64,000 bases of DNA from Mytilus trossulus (GCF_036588685.1 NC_086381.1:49971431-50035430); one strand, 5' to 3'; shown: positions 43,801 to 54,760, numbered from the stretch's first letter. Notes: a model not told the origin generated them from the sequence alone. Made by a program: numbers and translations.

Positions 43801-46736
43801 TACGTTTAGTATTTCGGTATTCTGGCATTTGGAGTGAACTGCTTGTTGTTTTTGTTGTTTAACAATGACCGCCATGCCTGCTGTTTGTTTGATTTCATTT
43901 GTTCTAGTAATGGGTTGTTATGGTCATAAGGTGGATTCTGGATCGTATACTCTAAAAATTGGTATGTATGTTATCGTGTTCTGTACCGAGATATAGATAG
44001 CATTAATAGCTTTTATTCGACATAAAGGTTTTGACTCTTTTGCCGTTTTGTTTATTGATTTTCCAGTTGTGTTGATTCAAGCGCCACTGACGAGTCTTAT
44101 GCAACCGAAAATCATGCATTGGATACCAAATTTCAAGCTGTTTATAACAGTGAATTTTTTTTGGGTTATAATTTAAAACAAACAACAGCAACAAAACATT
44201 TGCATTATTAATTATCTAATTATTAAATGGAGCCGAGCGAAGACAATTAGTTAAAAATGAATGAAAAACTTAACTAATACATAAGTCATTTTTTTATAAA
44301 TTATATAAGCACGATAAAGATCATAAAGAGAGGCGAAAAATACCAAAGATATGTTCAATTTCATAAGTCGAAACAAACTAACTATGCCATGGCAAGTATA
44401 AAAAAAATCACGAACCCCATCAAAAACCGGAGTGATCTAAAGTGCTCCGAAATGGTTGATCCTGCTTCACTTGTAACGCCCGTTCTGTGTATCATGCAAG
44501 GAAATTCGCGGTGGTAAGACTCAATTGGTAGGCAACATTTCAGGAAAGAGGACGGGATTGTGGTTGCAACGATCAACCAAGTCATGCATGATTGCGTCTG
44601 TAAATTTTCGAGCGAATTATTTCAACTCCAGCACTTGCACTTGGTACTCTTTGTTTGATAGCTTCCTTGCTTTAAGATACCATACCAAATTTTAGAATTG
44701 ATAGATTGGTCAATTTGATATCCATTATAGTTACCCTGCTATTAAAATTTTATATTCAGTTTCTTTCATGTGTTTTTCGTTAAACAGAAAACGCCAGTTT
44801 TGAAAATCTTCATAGTATGTTCATGAAAATCAATGGAACAGGAAAAGGTAAAACTATCTACTTTATGATACTGAAGATGTGTGTACTTGAAAATGTTATT
44901 TATATGATACAACTTTTTAGATAGGGATATGTTCATATGCTTTATTCACAAATAAACTGTATGCGGCTGTCAACGTTTTTTTTTCCAATTTAATCTGTGA
45001 GTGCACATTACATCAAATTTTCAAAATTCAATACAATACTTGTCTTCTTCCTGTAGATTTACATTTGGATATATATTCATGCATCGTCGGGGTTCGAAAT
45101 CATTCTGTTGGGATATCGAGACAACACCGCCTGCACTGTGTCCAGTGCTCTAGAACGACAATATATTTATACAGACATACCATGATACATGGACACATAA
45201 TTAAATTGAATAATTTCATAATAATTTCCTACCTCCCCGAAAACATAATTTTCCTAATGTCCGTTATTTTTAAACCTATGTCGTGTTTTTTTTATTCATT
45301 CATTACACAAATATGAATAAAAAATTATGATGAAAAACAAATAATTTCAAATCTTTTCTTATTTGACTTTTCAATCTTTTCTTATTTTTATACAGGTTTG
45401 AGAAAACATAACAAAGTATTTTCAGCCTTTGCAGCTTCTTTAACTGCGTCAAAGATTTTGGGAACTGGTGAAATCGTAAAGTTTAACAAAGTTTGGACGA
45501 ACGTCAATAATGATTATGATCCGAATACTGGAGTATATACAGCTCCAGAACCAGGGGTGTACCAATTCTCATGTTCCGTTATGACACAAAACAATAAGGA
45601 ACTTCGAGTTCACTTGTGGAAAAATAAAGAAAGGACAGTCGCTATACATACTGGTTATACGGGTTACAATATGGGAACTCTAAATATGATATTAGATCTT
45701 GTGAAAGGTGACAAAGTATACATTAAACAACAAGTTGAGAGACAGACATACATCTACAGTGAACCTACAAGCAACTTCAACATGTTTTCTGGATATCTAA
45801 TTCGCTGAATAGTATACGAATAAAGGTTTAACAAAATTAAACAATATTTTCATTATTTCCTTTTAAAATTGTCAATTGGACAGATACTTATGGTTATAAG
45901 CACTTACATTGCAACATTTCGGAAGCTTCATAGACATATATTTTCAAAAGTGTTAATCTAGACGTTGCGATTGACGTATTACAAGTAGAACAATAAATAT
46001 TTTGTATTGTAAAACTGATTTTATGTTTTCATGACAAAAATCGTGGTAATTGACTCCAAGGAACTAGTAATTTTCATTTTCTACATTATGCGGTATGGGT
46101 TTTTTTTCTCACTGCTGAAAGCCTTACGGTGACCTGTAGTTGCTTATACGTCATATATGTCATTTGGTCTAACAATTGGTACATGCATATGAACGGCGTT
46201 CAATGAATAAAAATAGTTGTGTTTTCAATAAAAAATAATTTTGTTCAATACTTGACCGCCGTTGGATATTCTTTCACGATCATTTCTCTCGATAAACCGA
46301 ATGACACCCGTGTAAAAGAGCATATATCCCAAATAGCTCACTCACGGCACACCAAATAAAAAACATTATAAGCTTTCGTATGATTTTCGGATATTTTACA
46401 TATAACTAAAACGAAAACGGAGCCACGTATTTTGGACGTTTAAGTAAGCAAGTATTAATCAATCATAGATATAAACTTTCAACTTTTTAAGCACGGCGTA
46501 AAACGAAAGAAAAATAACATTGTAAAACGCTTTCTCAATTGTTTTGTTTCATTACACTTTATAAATTAGAAATATAAATCATAGTTACCTAGGGGTTTGT
46601 AAGCTTCAGCTGGAACATCTTCCTCGGGAAATAAAATGAAAAGGACGGCGTCAGCTCCAGGTTTCTTTGCTGTAAGAATTCTATGGCTGACGACAAAAGA
46701 CAGAATTGTTCCAAACACTAAGAGTATGAATTGCAT
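34884..46736 (-). CDS. Secreted alpha/beta-hydrolase-fold protein, 468 aa, probably altered nucleophile
   Basis: Seven exons: 46736-46589, 40825-40643, 40099-39925, 38332-38059, 37536-37420, 36703-36467, 35156-34884; every join is GT-AG and in phase. The N-terminus (MQFILLVFGTILSFVVS) is a signal peptide. LQIILGGHGQSGSLIQQF is the strand-turn-helix expected at the nucleophile elbow. VPTMTVIGNLDGLT (D156) and VVLDGVNHGIFS (H195) fit the acid and histidine positions. Where hydrolases have GHSxGG this one has GHGQSG: Gly108 sits at the nucleophile position and Ser110 two residues on. It may be non-catalytic or use Ser110. The C-terminal 200 residues are unrecognised. A candidate signal ATTAAA is at 34761-34756, and the LTR element begins 152 bp after the stop. 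Substrate unknown. Confidence 0.85.
35187..35345 (+). repeat. Dispersed repeat (GATGTAGTATGAG type)
   Basis: Shares with 41690-41895 and 54605-54760 the ordered phrases AAGTAAACCATTA, GTACGGTCTTCAA, CGGAGCCTTG, CCGAACAGCAAGC, CCCCAAAA and AAACCATTCAAACG. It lies in the last intron of the hydrolase-like gene. Confidence 0.6.
35840..36016 (+). repeat. Dispersed repeat tail
   Basis: A tail of the 7850/20041 family: AGCTGACTATGCGGTATGG, GAGTATTGTTGAAGG, GGCAATCATACAACATCTTC. Confidence 0.6.
36245..36425 (+). repeat. Dispersed repeat (TTCGATTTATGAGTTTGA type)
   Basis: Carries GAGATTACCCCC, GGTTCGTCGG, CCATGGTGTTGTTAG, TTTATTTTCGATTTATGAG and TCCCTCTGGTAGTTTTCGCC. Related copies: 39690-39872, 37680-37775, and antisense 44310-44430 and 53738-53835. 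Plus-strand open frames across this copy and hydrolase exon 6 are not genes. Confidence 0.6.
37025..37191. mobile_element. 167-bp near-perfect hairpin MITE
   Basis: The left arm starts GGAGATAACTGTATTG and contains TTAAGCTTGGCCTTCGTAAA. The right arm is its inverse (TTTACGAAGGCCAAGCTTAA, CAATACAGTTATCTCC). Arms are about 60 bp with very few mismatches. A further inner pair GTTTACCT / AGGTAAAC brackets CGACGCGGAGCG. It lies in the intron between hydrolase exons 5 and 6. Confidence 0.8.
37680..37775 (+). repeat. Dispersed repeat fragment
   Basis: A fragment of the 36245 family (TTTTTAAAGTATCATTGAGCA, TCCCTTTGGTATGGTAGGCC). It lies in an intron of the hydrolase-like gene. Confidence 0.4.
39373..39498 (+). 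repeat. Dispersed repeat (CGCCTCCGGGTG type)
   Basis: Nearly the same sequence as 7300-7427: CGCCTCCGGGTGTGGGAATT, TGGTGACCTTCTGCTG, GTCGGGTTGTTGTCTC. Confidence 0.65.
39690..39872 (+). repeat. Dispersed repeat copy
   Basis: A copy of the 36245 family (TGGGGTTCGTTTTGC, AGCCATGGCGCTGTCAG, TTCGATCTATGAGTTTGACT). It ends 53 bp before hydrolase exon 3. Confidence 0.6.
41477..41635 (+). CDS. Small frame inside the foldback element, unknown
   Basis: 52 codons starting MPPKYTRTRGRSVRVDEETD. It is basic at the N-terminus, then acidic, then SGRPIRPKLQPIVW. A consensus-like splice donor (GATCAA|GTAAGG) falls at 41566, so it could be a first exon. No family was recognised. It may be the remains of the element's own protein or a captured first exon. 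Weakly supported. Confidence 0.25.
   Translation: MPPKYTRTRGRSVRVDEETDGALIETNLDQVRMSGRPIRPKLQPIVWSIKLK
41690..41895 (+). repeat. Dispersed repeat nested in the foldback element
   Basis: AAGATGTGGTATGAGTGCC, AACACGGAGCCTTGGC and AACGGGAAAACCAACGG mark the same family as 35187 and 54605. Confidence 0.7.
42480..43094. other. Hydrolase intron 1, no feature seen
   Basis: AT-rich. A short plus-strand open frame at 42828-43097 has no recognisable content. Confidence 0.4.
43095..43390 (-). repeat. Dispersed repeat, opposite orientation
   Basis: The complement of the 41690 family: CCAAGGCTCCATGTTAATGG, GACCTATAATGGTTTACTT and CTCATTGGCACTCAAACCAC. It lies about 470 bp before the C1q gene. Confidence 0.6.
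43865..45808 (+). CDS. Secreted C1q-domain protein, 189 aa
   Basis: Three exons, 43865-43961, 44788-44847 and 45396-45808, with GT-AG joins all in phase 1. The start MTAMPAVCLISFVLVMGCYG is a signal peptide. A short linker (NLHSMFMKINGTG) follows. From about residue 53 there is a C1q/TNF-fold domain: VFSAFAASLTAS, FNKVWTNVNNDYDPNTGVYT, PGVYQFSCSVM, ending in MFSGYLIR as these domains typically do. There is no collagen stalk, as in the sialic-acid-binding lectin-like C1q proteins hugely expanded in bivalves, where they act as recognition molecules. The gene lies wholly inside intron 1 of the minus-strand hydrolase-like gene. A candidate AATAAA is at 45819-45824. Confidence 0.92.
44310..44430 (-). 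repeat. Dispersed repeat in C1q intron 1
   Basis: An antisense fragment of the 36245 family (AGAGGCGAAAAATACCAAAG, CATAAGTCGAAA, AACTATGCCATGG, CGAACCCC). Confidence 0.5.
45819..45824 (+). terminator. Polyadenylation signal of the C1q gene
   Basis: AATAAA 11 bp after the C1q stop codon. Confidence 0.55.
46085..46180 (+). repeat. Dispersed repeat fragment
   Basis: A tail fragment of the 7850/20041 family (ATTATGCGGTATGGG, TGCTGAAAGCCTTACGGTGACC, GTCATTTGGTCT). Confidence 0.5.
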
Positions 46737-48937
46737 TTTATTTATTATATATAATATCACATTTTACTAATGCATTGTTTGCTGAAGAAATATATACGCT
46801 AATCTATTCCTTGTGTGATAGTTTACTTTAGCGCATGGTATGAAATATGCCAACGATTCTGTTTTGATTTACGAATAAATAGTAAATAATAATGATGAAT
46901 AATACTATTATATCTCAAATAACAATATCGTAGAATGAAGGATTGTGAAATAATATTCCACTTGCTGTGCTTTCCTCAATGTATCACGGTTGAATTGGGC
47001 TATCTGTAAACTTCGCAAAATATCACAGCGTCTGTCGGTTGCGAATGTGAAATAAAACCGCCTTTTCAATCAGAAAATTATCCAAAGATGCATTAGTCTT
47101 TTTAATTTGTATTTCATGTAAAAGAAATTAAATAAGCACCTCACAAATTATCATTAGTATCGAATCAATGCGAAAAATATGAATAAAGAATTTTTAATCT
47201 CCCATGTTTTCATACAAGTACTCCGTTCCTGGATCAAAGAAAATCTGGCTCAATAGTCTCGTAAGCTTCCGAGGGTTACCGAGAGCAAAGCATAATATCT
47301 ACATCATTATTTACCCTTAGAGTTGCATAACCTAACATTATGAGAAAAATACAGTATCATTGTCAGAAAGTAATGGCTATACTTTTAATCAGATGATAGT
47401 CTAAGTATACGAGAGGGAAATGTCAATTGTGATGAGGGCCATTAACTAATATTACACAGAATTATATCTGACATATCAGAACCATCAGAAGTAGAAAACG
47501 TATATATATCATAAAATAATTCAAATATACTATTATTAAAAATACAAACGAGACGCCCTTTCACTTAAGAGTCTTCCTCTAGGGTGTTCGGTTTAAATTT
47601 TAACAAATATCAATTAGAAGTGTCCATTTCCGTTAAAAGTTCATGATTTAAGATAAATATCTTTGTGTCTTCCAATGAAACGGATGTATAATTGAATACC
47701 CTTAACCATATGAACCGTGAATTTGTATGGGAAAGGATAATAATAGGTGACAAAAGTCTCGTTTGAAATTACTGTCTAATTTTTTTAATTTTGATACTTT
47801 CGCTACTCCAATGTGTCCGGTTCCATAGTTTATACACTCTCATGCATTTTCAATTTCTAGATTATGTCTATTAATTGTTTAACCCCTATAAACCAATCTG
47901 ACAATATACGACCTCCCCCCCTTTATATATTGCGAATAAATATAATTAAATGCTGTAATCATAAAGAATGACCTCAAAACCTCTAGGGTATCTTCTTCAT
48001 GTAAGCGTACTGATATTGTCAATAAATTGACTATTGTTGATAGAAAATACAATTTACGAGTCATTTAATGATGTGTTTATTAGAATATATAAAGACTGGA
48101 AGATAGAAAGAATGATAGGTGAAGAAACGGGGTTAATAGTTTGTGTTACTCTGACAGCTCAAGAGCATGTATAATTATATAACCATTGCAGTACGTCAGT
48201 TTTTACGATATAAAAAAAATCCAGTTTTTTACAATCAAGAAGTTGCACTGGTTTTACTGTATTTAAACTCATGCCACCTTAAGTTCTACAAAGTTTGATA
48301 TTGCCATTGCGCCTAAAGCTGAAGTGCAATGTGACACAAGTTTGTATTCTCCACATGGAAATGCCCGTGACAAATCAGGAATATTACAAATATTATATTT
48401 TCCAACGTTTGATGCATGTGTTTGAGTTTTTGTTTTTTTTCCATTTCATCATGGGACCTCCCGTTCTGAGTTTTCCTTTGAGATCCGTATTTGTTATTTT
48501 ATTCTTTTTAATTTTCATTCTCAAAATGTGAATACTGTTGGCCATTGTGGTGAATTGCTGAAATTTTCTAAGCGTAAATAAGATTTTTCACAAGTCAACT
48601 GGTTACTAATATAAAGTTTTGAACTGAAGTTCTCTCAGATTCTAGCTCCATCCACTTGTTCTCGAATCCAATAAATACTCAATTGTTTTATAACGTACTA
48701 CTTCTTTACGTATACCAGAAGCATCAACATTTGATGAAGAACTGTAGGAAAAGGTATCTTTTATGTTAATCCTTAATAGGACAGCAATTTTGCAATGGAT
48801 GAAATCAATGATTTGTATAGTAGCAATAGTAGTCTTCCTATACAAATCCTTGATGGAATCAAATTTTATTAATCATTCTAACTGTAGCCTGACAACTTTT
48901 GCCCATTCTATCGGAGCTACGGAAAAACCAGGAGGAT
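46737..48937. other. Intergenic spacer
   Basis: No gene seen. It holds the upstream region of the hydrolase-like gene and, at 48804-48854, a loose inverted pair (ATCAATGATTTGTATAG / CTATACAAATCCTTGAT) matching the 19440 hairpin. Confidence 0.45.
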
Positions 48938-49090
48938 ATCACAAAGACAGCGCTCTACTGGACCCAAGAAGGTAACAAAAAGATAGGAGAACCTTAATTG
49001 AAATGAAGGAGAACTGCAGAGGCAGAGGATACTAAACTTCAACAGACATTGGGCACACTACAGAAAAATGCCGACAACCGACAAAAGGGA
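48938..49090 (+). pseudogene. LINE C-terminal tail relic
   Basis: Reads ITKTALYWTQEGNKKIGEP, a stop, then after a shift TAEAEDTKLQQTLGTLQKNA and DNRQKG. This is the pattern found at the C-terminus of many non-LTR retrotransposon polyproteins (ALxWxPxGKRKxGRPxxTWRRT...LxxxWGxLxxxAxDRxxWR), though its GRP and several Trp residues are lost. It is dead, and no upstream RT part is nearby. Confidence 0.6.
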
Positions 49091-49616
49091 AAAATCTTTA
49101 TTTCTGCCCAAGTTTCAGGCGTTTAAGGGCAGTAAAATACGTAAGCAACAATAGAAACTGTGTTTGTCATAAAAAGGTGTTTTTCATCAGACAAAGATTG
49201 CAATACATGTACCACAGTTTCAGCTTTTCAGATCGATCTTATTTTATTCTTATGTTTGGTGTTGTGAGAGATATGTGTCTTCTTTAATCAGATATTTGCA
49301 AAAAACATAAATTTGCTTGATGTAAGGATATGCTGCTGTGTAATCAATATTCCAGGGAGACGCAGGATGACCTTGGTCACTTTTTAATTCTTTGGAATTG
49401 CACGAATTTAATTTATACCAACCAAAAACAATATAATAAAATTTCTCCCAACACATTACATATGCGTTATGTTTGTATGCGTGTATTACTGTATGTAAAT
49501 ATATTCAAAAGTGTCTCCTAATGTTAGCCATAATCATCCCTGAACGTTAGTTGATCTTTTCCGGCTATCGTTTGGGCAATGAATATTTAACTCAAATTTC
49601 AAATAAGCACTATAAT
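49091..49616. other. Spacer downstream of the TALE gene, no feature seen
   Basis: AT-rich. Short open frames on both strands have no recognisable content. Confidence 0.4.
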
Positions 49617-49622
49617 TTTATT
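49617..49622 (-). terminator. Candidate polyadenylation signal of the TALE gene
   Basis: AATAAA on the minus strand, about 85 bp beyond the stop codon. Confidence 0.5.
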
Positions 49623-49707
49623 ATTATTTAAGGCCGATAGTAATATACACAAATAAACATCTTGCAAATACATACACTAGCACTATATTGATAACAAAAA
49701 CACAAGC

Positions 49708-51387
49708 TTAGAAATAATAGTTCTGCTCACTATACATTGCAAATTCTGTGAAACTGGTTGGCTGCGGACAAAACCTTTTTCTTGACTGATCTCTTTGTGC
49801 TTGCACTAACTGTACATGTGGTGCATATTCCGGAAATTTTTCGAGGAAATAGTTCGGTACTTGACGCTTTCTATTATTTGCTCTGCTCCTCTTGTTGGCA
49901 AACCACGACTTGACCTGAGGTACCGTAATTCCAGCTGTAATGGCTAGCATTTCCTTTTCTTCCTCTGACGGGTATGGATTGGCGATGTGTTGTTTGTACC
50001 ATGCGTTCAATGCTTCTCTGGATTTGCTGCCAAGTTGACTGTTCGTGTTACCATTATCTGTGTCTTTTCTCTTTCCGGTAAGCTTATGTTTGATCGGATG
50101 TGTGTTTCCAGTAATGGAAAGTGTATTAAAGCAACGAACTCTTTTGTTTGCCATCCATTTCTTCACCTGTTTGGCAGAGAGGTTTGAAATTTTTGCTAGT
50201 GCTTCTACTTCGTCATCGTTAGGGTATGGATACGTCACATGAGCGTCATACCATTCTGTCAGTATCTGTGTAGCTTCTGGTTTAATCTGGCGAGGCCTTG
50301 ACAAACTTTTATCAGTTTTTGGTTTCTTTTGTTGTTGATCAGTTGTGAGGTGACTTTCTTCTTCAAATTTGCGCTTTAGTGATAGTCCTCTTGGCGAATT
50401 AGCTCTCTGGTCAGTATTTGGTGGTGATGCCTGCTTGTCTTGCATGTAATCTTGTCGAGGTAAATCGAATGATTCCAATACATTTGAAATGTGTACTGAA
50501 GTAGTTGCACCAAACTGCTGATAAAAGTCTGCACTTTCAGGGAGAACATCGGCAGCTTCCATGGCCAAACTGAGAACGTCTATGTCCTGAATCTGTGAAC
50601 TCGTATCATTTGCTGAGAAACTGGTGGTAGATGCTGATTCATCTGAAACATTCAAGTTTATAGCTCTTTTTGCAGTTTGTTGGATTTGTTTTGGTGTAGT
50701 TTCTAGTAACAAGAGTTCGTCTAGATTACGATTGGTGTCTTCTATCAGCTGATACCGGCAGTTGTCAAATCTGTCATGAATGAAATGAGTCCGACCTTGT
50801 GTGGAGCTGACTTCTATGTATCTGGCTACTTCCATTGTGCTCACCTCTTTGGAATATCTGCATTCAATGTCTCGAGCTTTTGTTACAACTTGGCAGTTCT
50901 GTTGAGATCTGAATTGCAGGAATCTCTTCTGAAGATTAAGATGAGCAGTGTGGATATTTGAACCTCGACCAACAGCACTGTTCTTGGTATCCCATTTGAC
51001 GTTCATTAAGTTTGTTGGTACCTGCATATGTAGGCATTCTTCTGCTAACAATTTGGACAAGTCTTCAAACATTGGGTTTTGTTGCAAGTTTTGTAAATAA
51101 TTGTCTTTATTATTGTACAGAGGTTTCAGTTGCTGTTCACCAGTTAGTAGTCGTCTGCGAGTCTGTTTGCTGTTGATGTTGTTTCCAGGTTGGGCAAGGG
51201 GATAAGCTGGTTTCCTGTTGAAGACGGATATCCCTGTTACCGGTGACATGCCATTTGATTTGTTTTCAGATAACAACAGTAGAGATGGTGACAGAAACTT
51301 GAGAAAGTCTGGCGTGGCAGTCTCTGATTGGTCGTAGTTACGATCGTCTCCAAACTGGAACACGTGGTTCTTGTATGGGGTCTCCAT
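49708..51387 (-). CDS. Double TALE homeodomain protein, 559 aa (SPILE-like)
   Basis: One uninterrupted exon. Homeodomain 1 spans about 362-421 and homeodomain 2 about 453-510. Each has the three-residue loop signature PYP ([15 protein letters not shown]) and a recognition helix, [12 protein letters not shown] and [12 protein letters not shown]. Ala at position 50 resembles Irx. Met replaces the near-invariant Phe49 in the first domain. The N-terminal 360 residues are Gln/Ser/Asn-rich and unrecognised; KRKFEEE and KKPKTDK before homeodomain 1 look like nuclear signals. Lophotrochozoan genomes carry extra, fast-evolving TALE genes (SPILE) acting in early embryos; assignment there is inference. 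It should be a DNA-binding regulator in the nucleus. Lack of introns suggests retroposition or early-embryo use. Confidence 0.88.
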   Translation of the reverse strand: METPYKNHVFQFGDDRNYDQSETATPDFLKFLSPSLLLLSENKSNGMSPVTGISVFNRKPAYPLAQPGNNINSKQTRRRLLTGEQQLKPLYNNKDNYLQNLQQNPMFEDLSKLLAEECLHMQVPTNLMNVKWDTKNSAVGRGSNIHTAHLNLQKRFLQFRSQQNCQVVTKARDIECRYSKEVSTMEVARYIEVSSTQGRTHFIHDRFDNCRYQLIEDTNRNLDELLLLETTPKQIQQTAKRAINLNVSDESASTTSFSANDTSSQIQDIDVLSLAMEAADVLPESADFYQQFGATTSVHISNVLESFDLPRQDYMQDKQASPPNTDQRANSPRGLSLKRKFEEESHLTTDQQQKKPKTDKSLSRPRQIKPEATQILTEWYDAHVTYPYPNDDEVEALAKISNLSAKQVKKWMANKRVRCFNTLSITGNTHPIKHKLTGKRKDTDNGNTNSQLGSKSREALNAWYKQHIANPYPSEEEKEMLAITAGITVPQVKSWFANKRSRANNRKRQVPNYFLEKFPEYAPHVQLVQAQRDQSRKRFCPQPTSFTEFAMYSEQNYYF

Positions 51388-52688
51388 GTCAATGCTTCCT
51401 TCAGTATATCTTTTGAGTTTTCTTTCTTTATATTTTAAATTTTCAATACTGAGATTATGAATTAAAATGTAATAATTAACACTATATATATATATTTTAT
51501 TGTTGTTTGTAAAGTGACGCGAGTCTCATTCTCAATATGAGTATGTAAACAAGTAAGAAAGGTATACAATTATATATGTTATGATAGCAGAGGAAATTGA
51601 GTTACACAAACTTGATTAGTAACCTCATAGTTATTGTTACTAGCATCACATATTAATCAATTCCTATTGCAAGGTAACTTCAATTATCTAAGTATTACGT
51701 AAGGACTTTTTTTAAAGGTGATTTAAAGTAATTACATTAAATTATCTTTAATTTATATGTGCAAGGAGTGATTCACTCTCAGCAAACGGGCCATAAGTGT
51801 GTAAATTACCAAATTATTCATATTTCTCCTTGTTTGCATATATTTAGAAGAAAATGTCATAACATATATATTTTTTACTTGTCATTTGTTCAAATTGTTT
51901 TCCTGGAATGCCTACTTTTTTAAAAGTATATTTTCCTCGAATGGTAGTAGAATAATTTGAATAAATGTTTAACGGGGGGTCGGGATGTCGTTTTTTTAGA
52001 ACAAAATTTAATAAGAATTTGAAAAGTAACTATATCTTATTATTTTAGACCTTACAAAATCATTTTTTTCAATAAAAAAAATCGAAATGGAATGGATAAA
52101 ATGAAATATGTAATAAAAAAATAAAGGAATGAAAAAAGATGCATTTATAGAGGTTTTTTAAATTACTAAAATTAACTGGTATCTTATAAAAACTTGGGTA
52201 TTATTTGTGAGATGTGACAATTAGCGATCTAAATTTTAAGTATCTGTAAGTTTAGTTTATGTGTGATTGTGAGATGTGCTTTGATATGTTCAGTGGTGCT
52301 AAAAATCATGGCAAGTTGTAGTTGCAACATTGTAGAAAATTGATTCAATATCCAAGACTGTATACAAATCTTGCTGTCACTAAACAAATCCTTGATTCAA
52401 TTAAGTGGCGGGACATTATCAAATTCACTTCATATTGTGATAAGAAATATCAAATCTGAACCCAATATGTTCAAATGTTTTCAGTATGATGGTCTTTTTT
52501 TAATGACGCCAACACGGATTTTTTTTCATGGTTAGCGAATCCGATTTGTGGTTTACTTCAAAGTCTTCCGGTTTGAGTTGTAAACAAAAGAAAGAATACA
52601 ATATGTAAACATTTTAGTCGAAAAGTAAGCAAACGCATCATCATACTATTTTGTACATGAGCAAAATGAATATATATACGATTTCTGA
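51388..52688. other. Upstream region of the TALE gene
   Basis: AT-rich. A TATATATATATATA run at 51484-51497, about 100 bp upstream of the ATG on the minus strand, could serve as a TATA element. No other feature seen. Confidence 0.35.
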
Positions 52689-52889
52689 TTAACAAATTCG
52701 GTTTGTTCGAGATGGCAGTTAGCCAATGATCTAAACTATCTGAGTATCCCTGTACCAGTTCACTACCCGTACTGGTGGTACCAGGGAAATGAACATCTTG
52801 ATATTAATACCTTGTATGACCATCTCAAAAACTGGCTTTATAACAGCTACCATAAGGCTTTAACACACAATAATGACTGGTCAGTTTAA
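52689..52889 (+). other. Protein-like open stretch, possible terminal exon of an unknown gene
   Basis: 66 codons between stops, without an ATG. The core reads NDLNYLSIPVPVHYPYWWYQ, then GNEHLDINTLYDHLKNWLYN and SYHKALTHNNDWSV, then TAA. It is rich in Trp and Tyr and low in Lys/Asn/Ile runs, unlike random AT-rich frames here. A possible acceptor is GATGGCAG at 52718. No family recognised. Confidence 0.35.
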
Positions 52890-53273
52890 ACAGAACATAA
52901 ACAATTTTGCTGCACATGAAATATAAATGGCAAAACATGTTGCACGAAAATATAAACCCTTTACCAACCTCGTCGAACAGCGCAGAGCTATTTCAGCTCT
53001 TCGTATTCTAATTCAGACCTTGATAACTAATGTTTCTTTGATTAGTATTTTCATTTCACAAGTATACATGTCTATTCTTAATCTTTTCACAAGTACATCT
53101 TATATATATAATTACATCATGTACATGTAGTAGGTAATATGAGGCAGGCATAACCTGTGAATGGGGACGAAGTCTGTATGTACAATTTTTTTTACTTCAA
53201 TCATGTTGATAAAAGAAACCGAAATACCGTACGCAACGTTCCCGATTTTGGTTCTGTTGTTAGGGAATTAGCT

Positions 53274-53336
53274 GTGACGTTCTTTAAGTTATGACGTCAT
53301 ATTCGATGTAAACAAAAGAAACGCTTCCATCAGGTA
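53274..53336 (+). promoter_or_regulatory. CRE-type sites and possible first non-coding exon of the BTB gene
   Basis: A half site TGACG at 53274 and a full cAMP-response palindrome TGACGTCA at 53292-53299 lie upstream of a good splice donor (CATCAG|GTAACG, 53336). The BTB coding exon begins right after an acceptor at 54910, so an upstream 5' untranslated exon is required. This is a candidate position only. Confidence 0.3.
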
Positions 53337-53737
53337 ACGTTTTTTTCATATCAAACAATTATTAAAATTGAATTTGTATTGAGATCCAATCTTCTATTTT
53401 ACTAGACTGATAAATATAAAAAAATTTCAAAGTCTCATGCAAACAAGACAGATATCTGTGCAAATGCGGGGAGAACCGGAACAGGAAGTAGATCTGAAAA
53501 AAAAGTTAACGATTTTGAGTTCAGTAGTAGAATGAAAAATTTCGGGAAATTTTCCCCGATTTTTTTTTTTTATTGATTTTTCTACCGTAATTGGGGACGA
53601 ATATTCTTTTATAAGAAATAATCCTGATTTGGAGTGTACACAGATTCCACTGTACCCTCGCAGCAATCAAGGGGTGCTCCATTCATGGAGGGATCTTAGT
53701 ACATACATTATTATACAATGGCAAAGTCTTGTACAAG

Positions 53738-53835
53738 AAGGGCGAAAGATGCCAAAGGGACAATCAAACTCATAGATCGAAAATAAACTGACAAAGCCAT
53801 GGCTAAAAAAGAAAAAGACAAACAGACAAATAATA
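53738..53835 (-). repeat. Dispersed repeat fragment
   Basis: An antisense copy of the 36245 family (GGGCGAAAGATGCCAAAGGG, ACTCATAGATCGAAAATAAA, AGCCATGGCT). Confidence 0.6.
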
Positions 53836-54604
53836 GTACAAACTATCCAGTATTAAGTTGAAGAAGCATCTAAAAAATTGTTCCAATATAAATTAATTCA
53901 TTTAGATATTCAATTCATTATTTTGCTCCTTCACTGTACAATGTACATGTAATATTGTTCATTTTGCTTCATCCAATATTCTTGTGAAGCGATTTTCAGC
54001 ATTTCTGTTAGAAGGTGATATCTATATGATGATGTTTTATGCAGCTAATGTTGTACCGATCCCAACAGCAGACATGTACATGCATATCTTACTTTGCTGA
54101 AGATTATTGCTGTTTACAGATTATCTCTATCTATAATATTCTTCAAAATAATAACTGAAAAAGGTGTATATATATATATACACATCTAATACCTTAAAAA
54201 AGTTCTTAATTGAATTAAATACAATAACTGTATTATATATTATGATACATGTATCAAGGTTGTCATTTAGGAGAGTCCATTTTCTGGACTCACTATTTTC
54301 AAAACTGGTTAGTCCAAAGATACATCAAGATTGAAATATTTTGTACAAACTAAATTCAATACACATATCATTTTATAGCAAAAGTTGAATAGTATATTTG
54401 AATTCAATGTCATTTCATTGCTTTATTCGGTCATGGAGATTTAATTAAAAAAATATATTGAAATAAAATATCTTCTTTTAACTGTTGGACACACTGACCA
54501 TGCTGACTATGGCCAACAATCAATTCAAGTGTCCCTAGACTCTCCTTCAAAAAAGTAAGAACTCTGATGTATGATTTTACATTATTCAAAAGATATAAGA
54601 ATAT

Positions 54605-54760
54605 GTGATATATATATATAAGTGCCAATGAGATAACTCTCCATCAAGCTCACAATTTGTAAAAGTAAACCATTACAGGTCAATTAGAATGGTCTTCAAT
54701 GCGGAGCATTTTCTCACACCAAACAGCAAGCTTTAAAGGTCCCCAAAAATGACTAGTGTA
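54605..54760 (+). repeat. Dispersed repeat just upstream of the BTB coding exon
   Basis: A copy of the 35187 family (GTGCCAATGAGATAACTCTC, AAAGTAAACCATTACAGGTC, AACAGCAAGCTTTAAAGG). A shorter fragment is at 55517-55556 in the first coding intron. Confidence 0.6.

Noticed and set aside
45398-45808. C1q frame beginning with a TTG start codon (LRKHNK...)
   Set aside because: The apparent start lies inside an exon that follows a splice acceptor at 45395. Two upstream exons give a proper ATG and signal peptide.
49987-50961. Plus-strand open frames opposite the TALE gene
   Set aside because: Antisense shadows of a single long coding exon.
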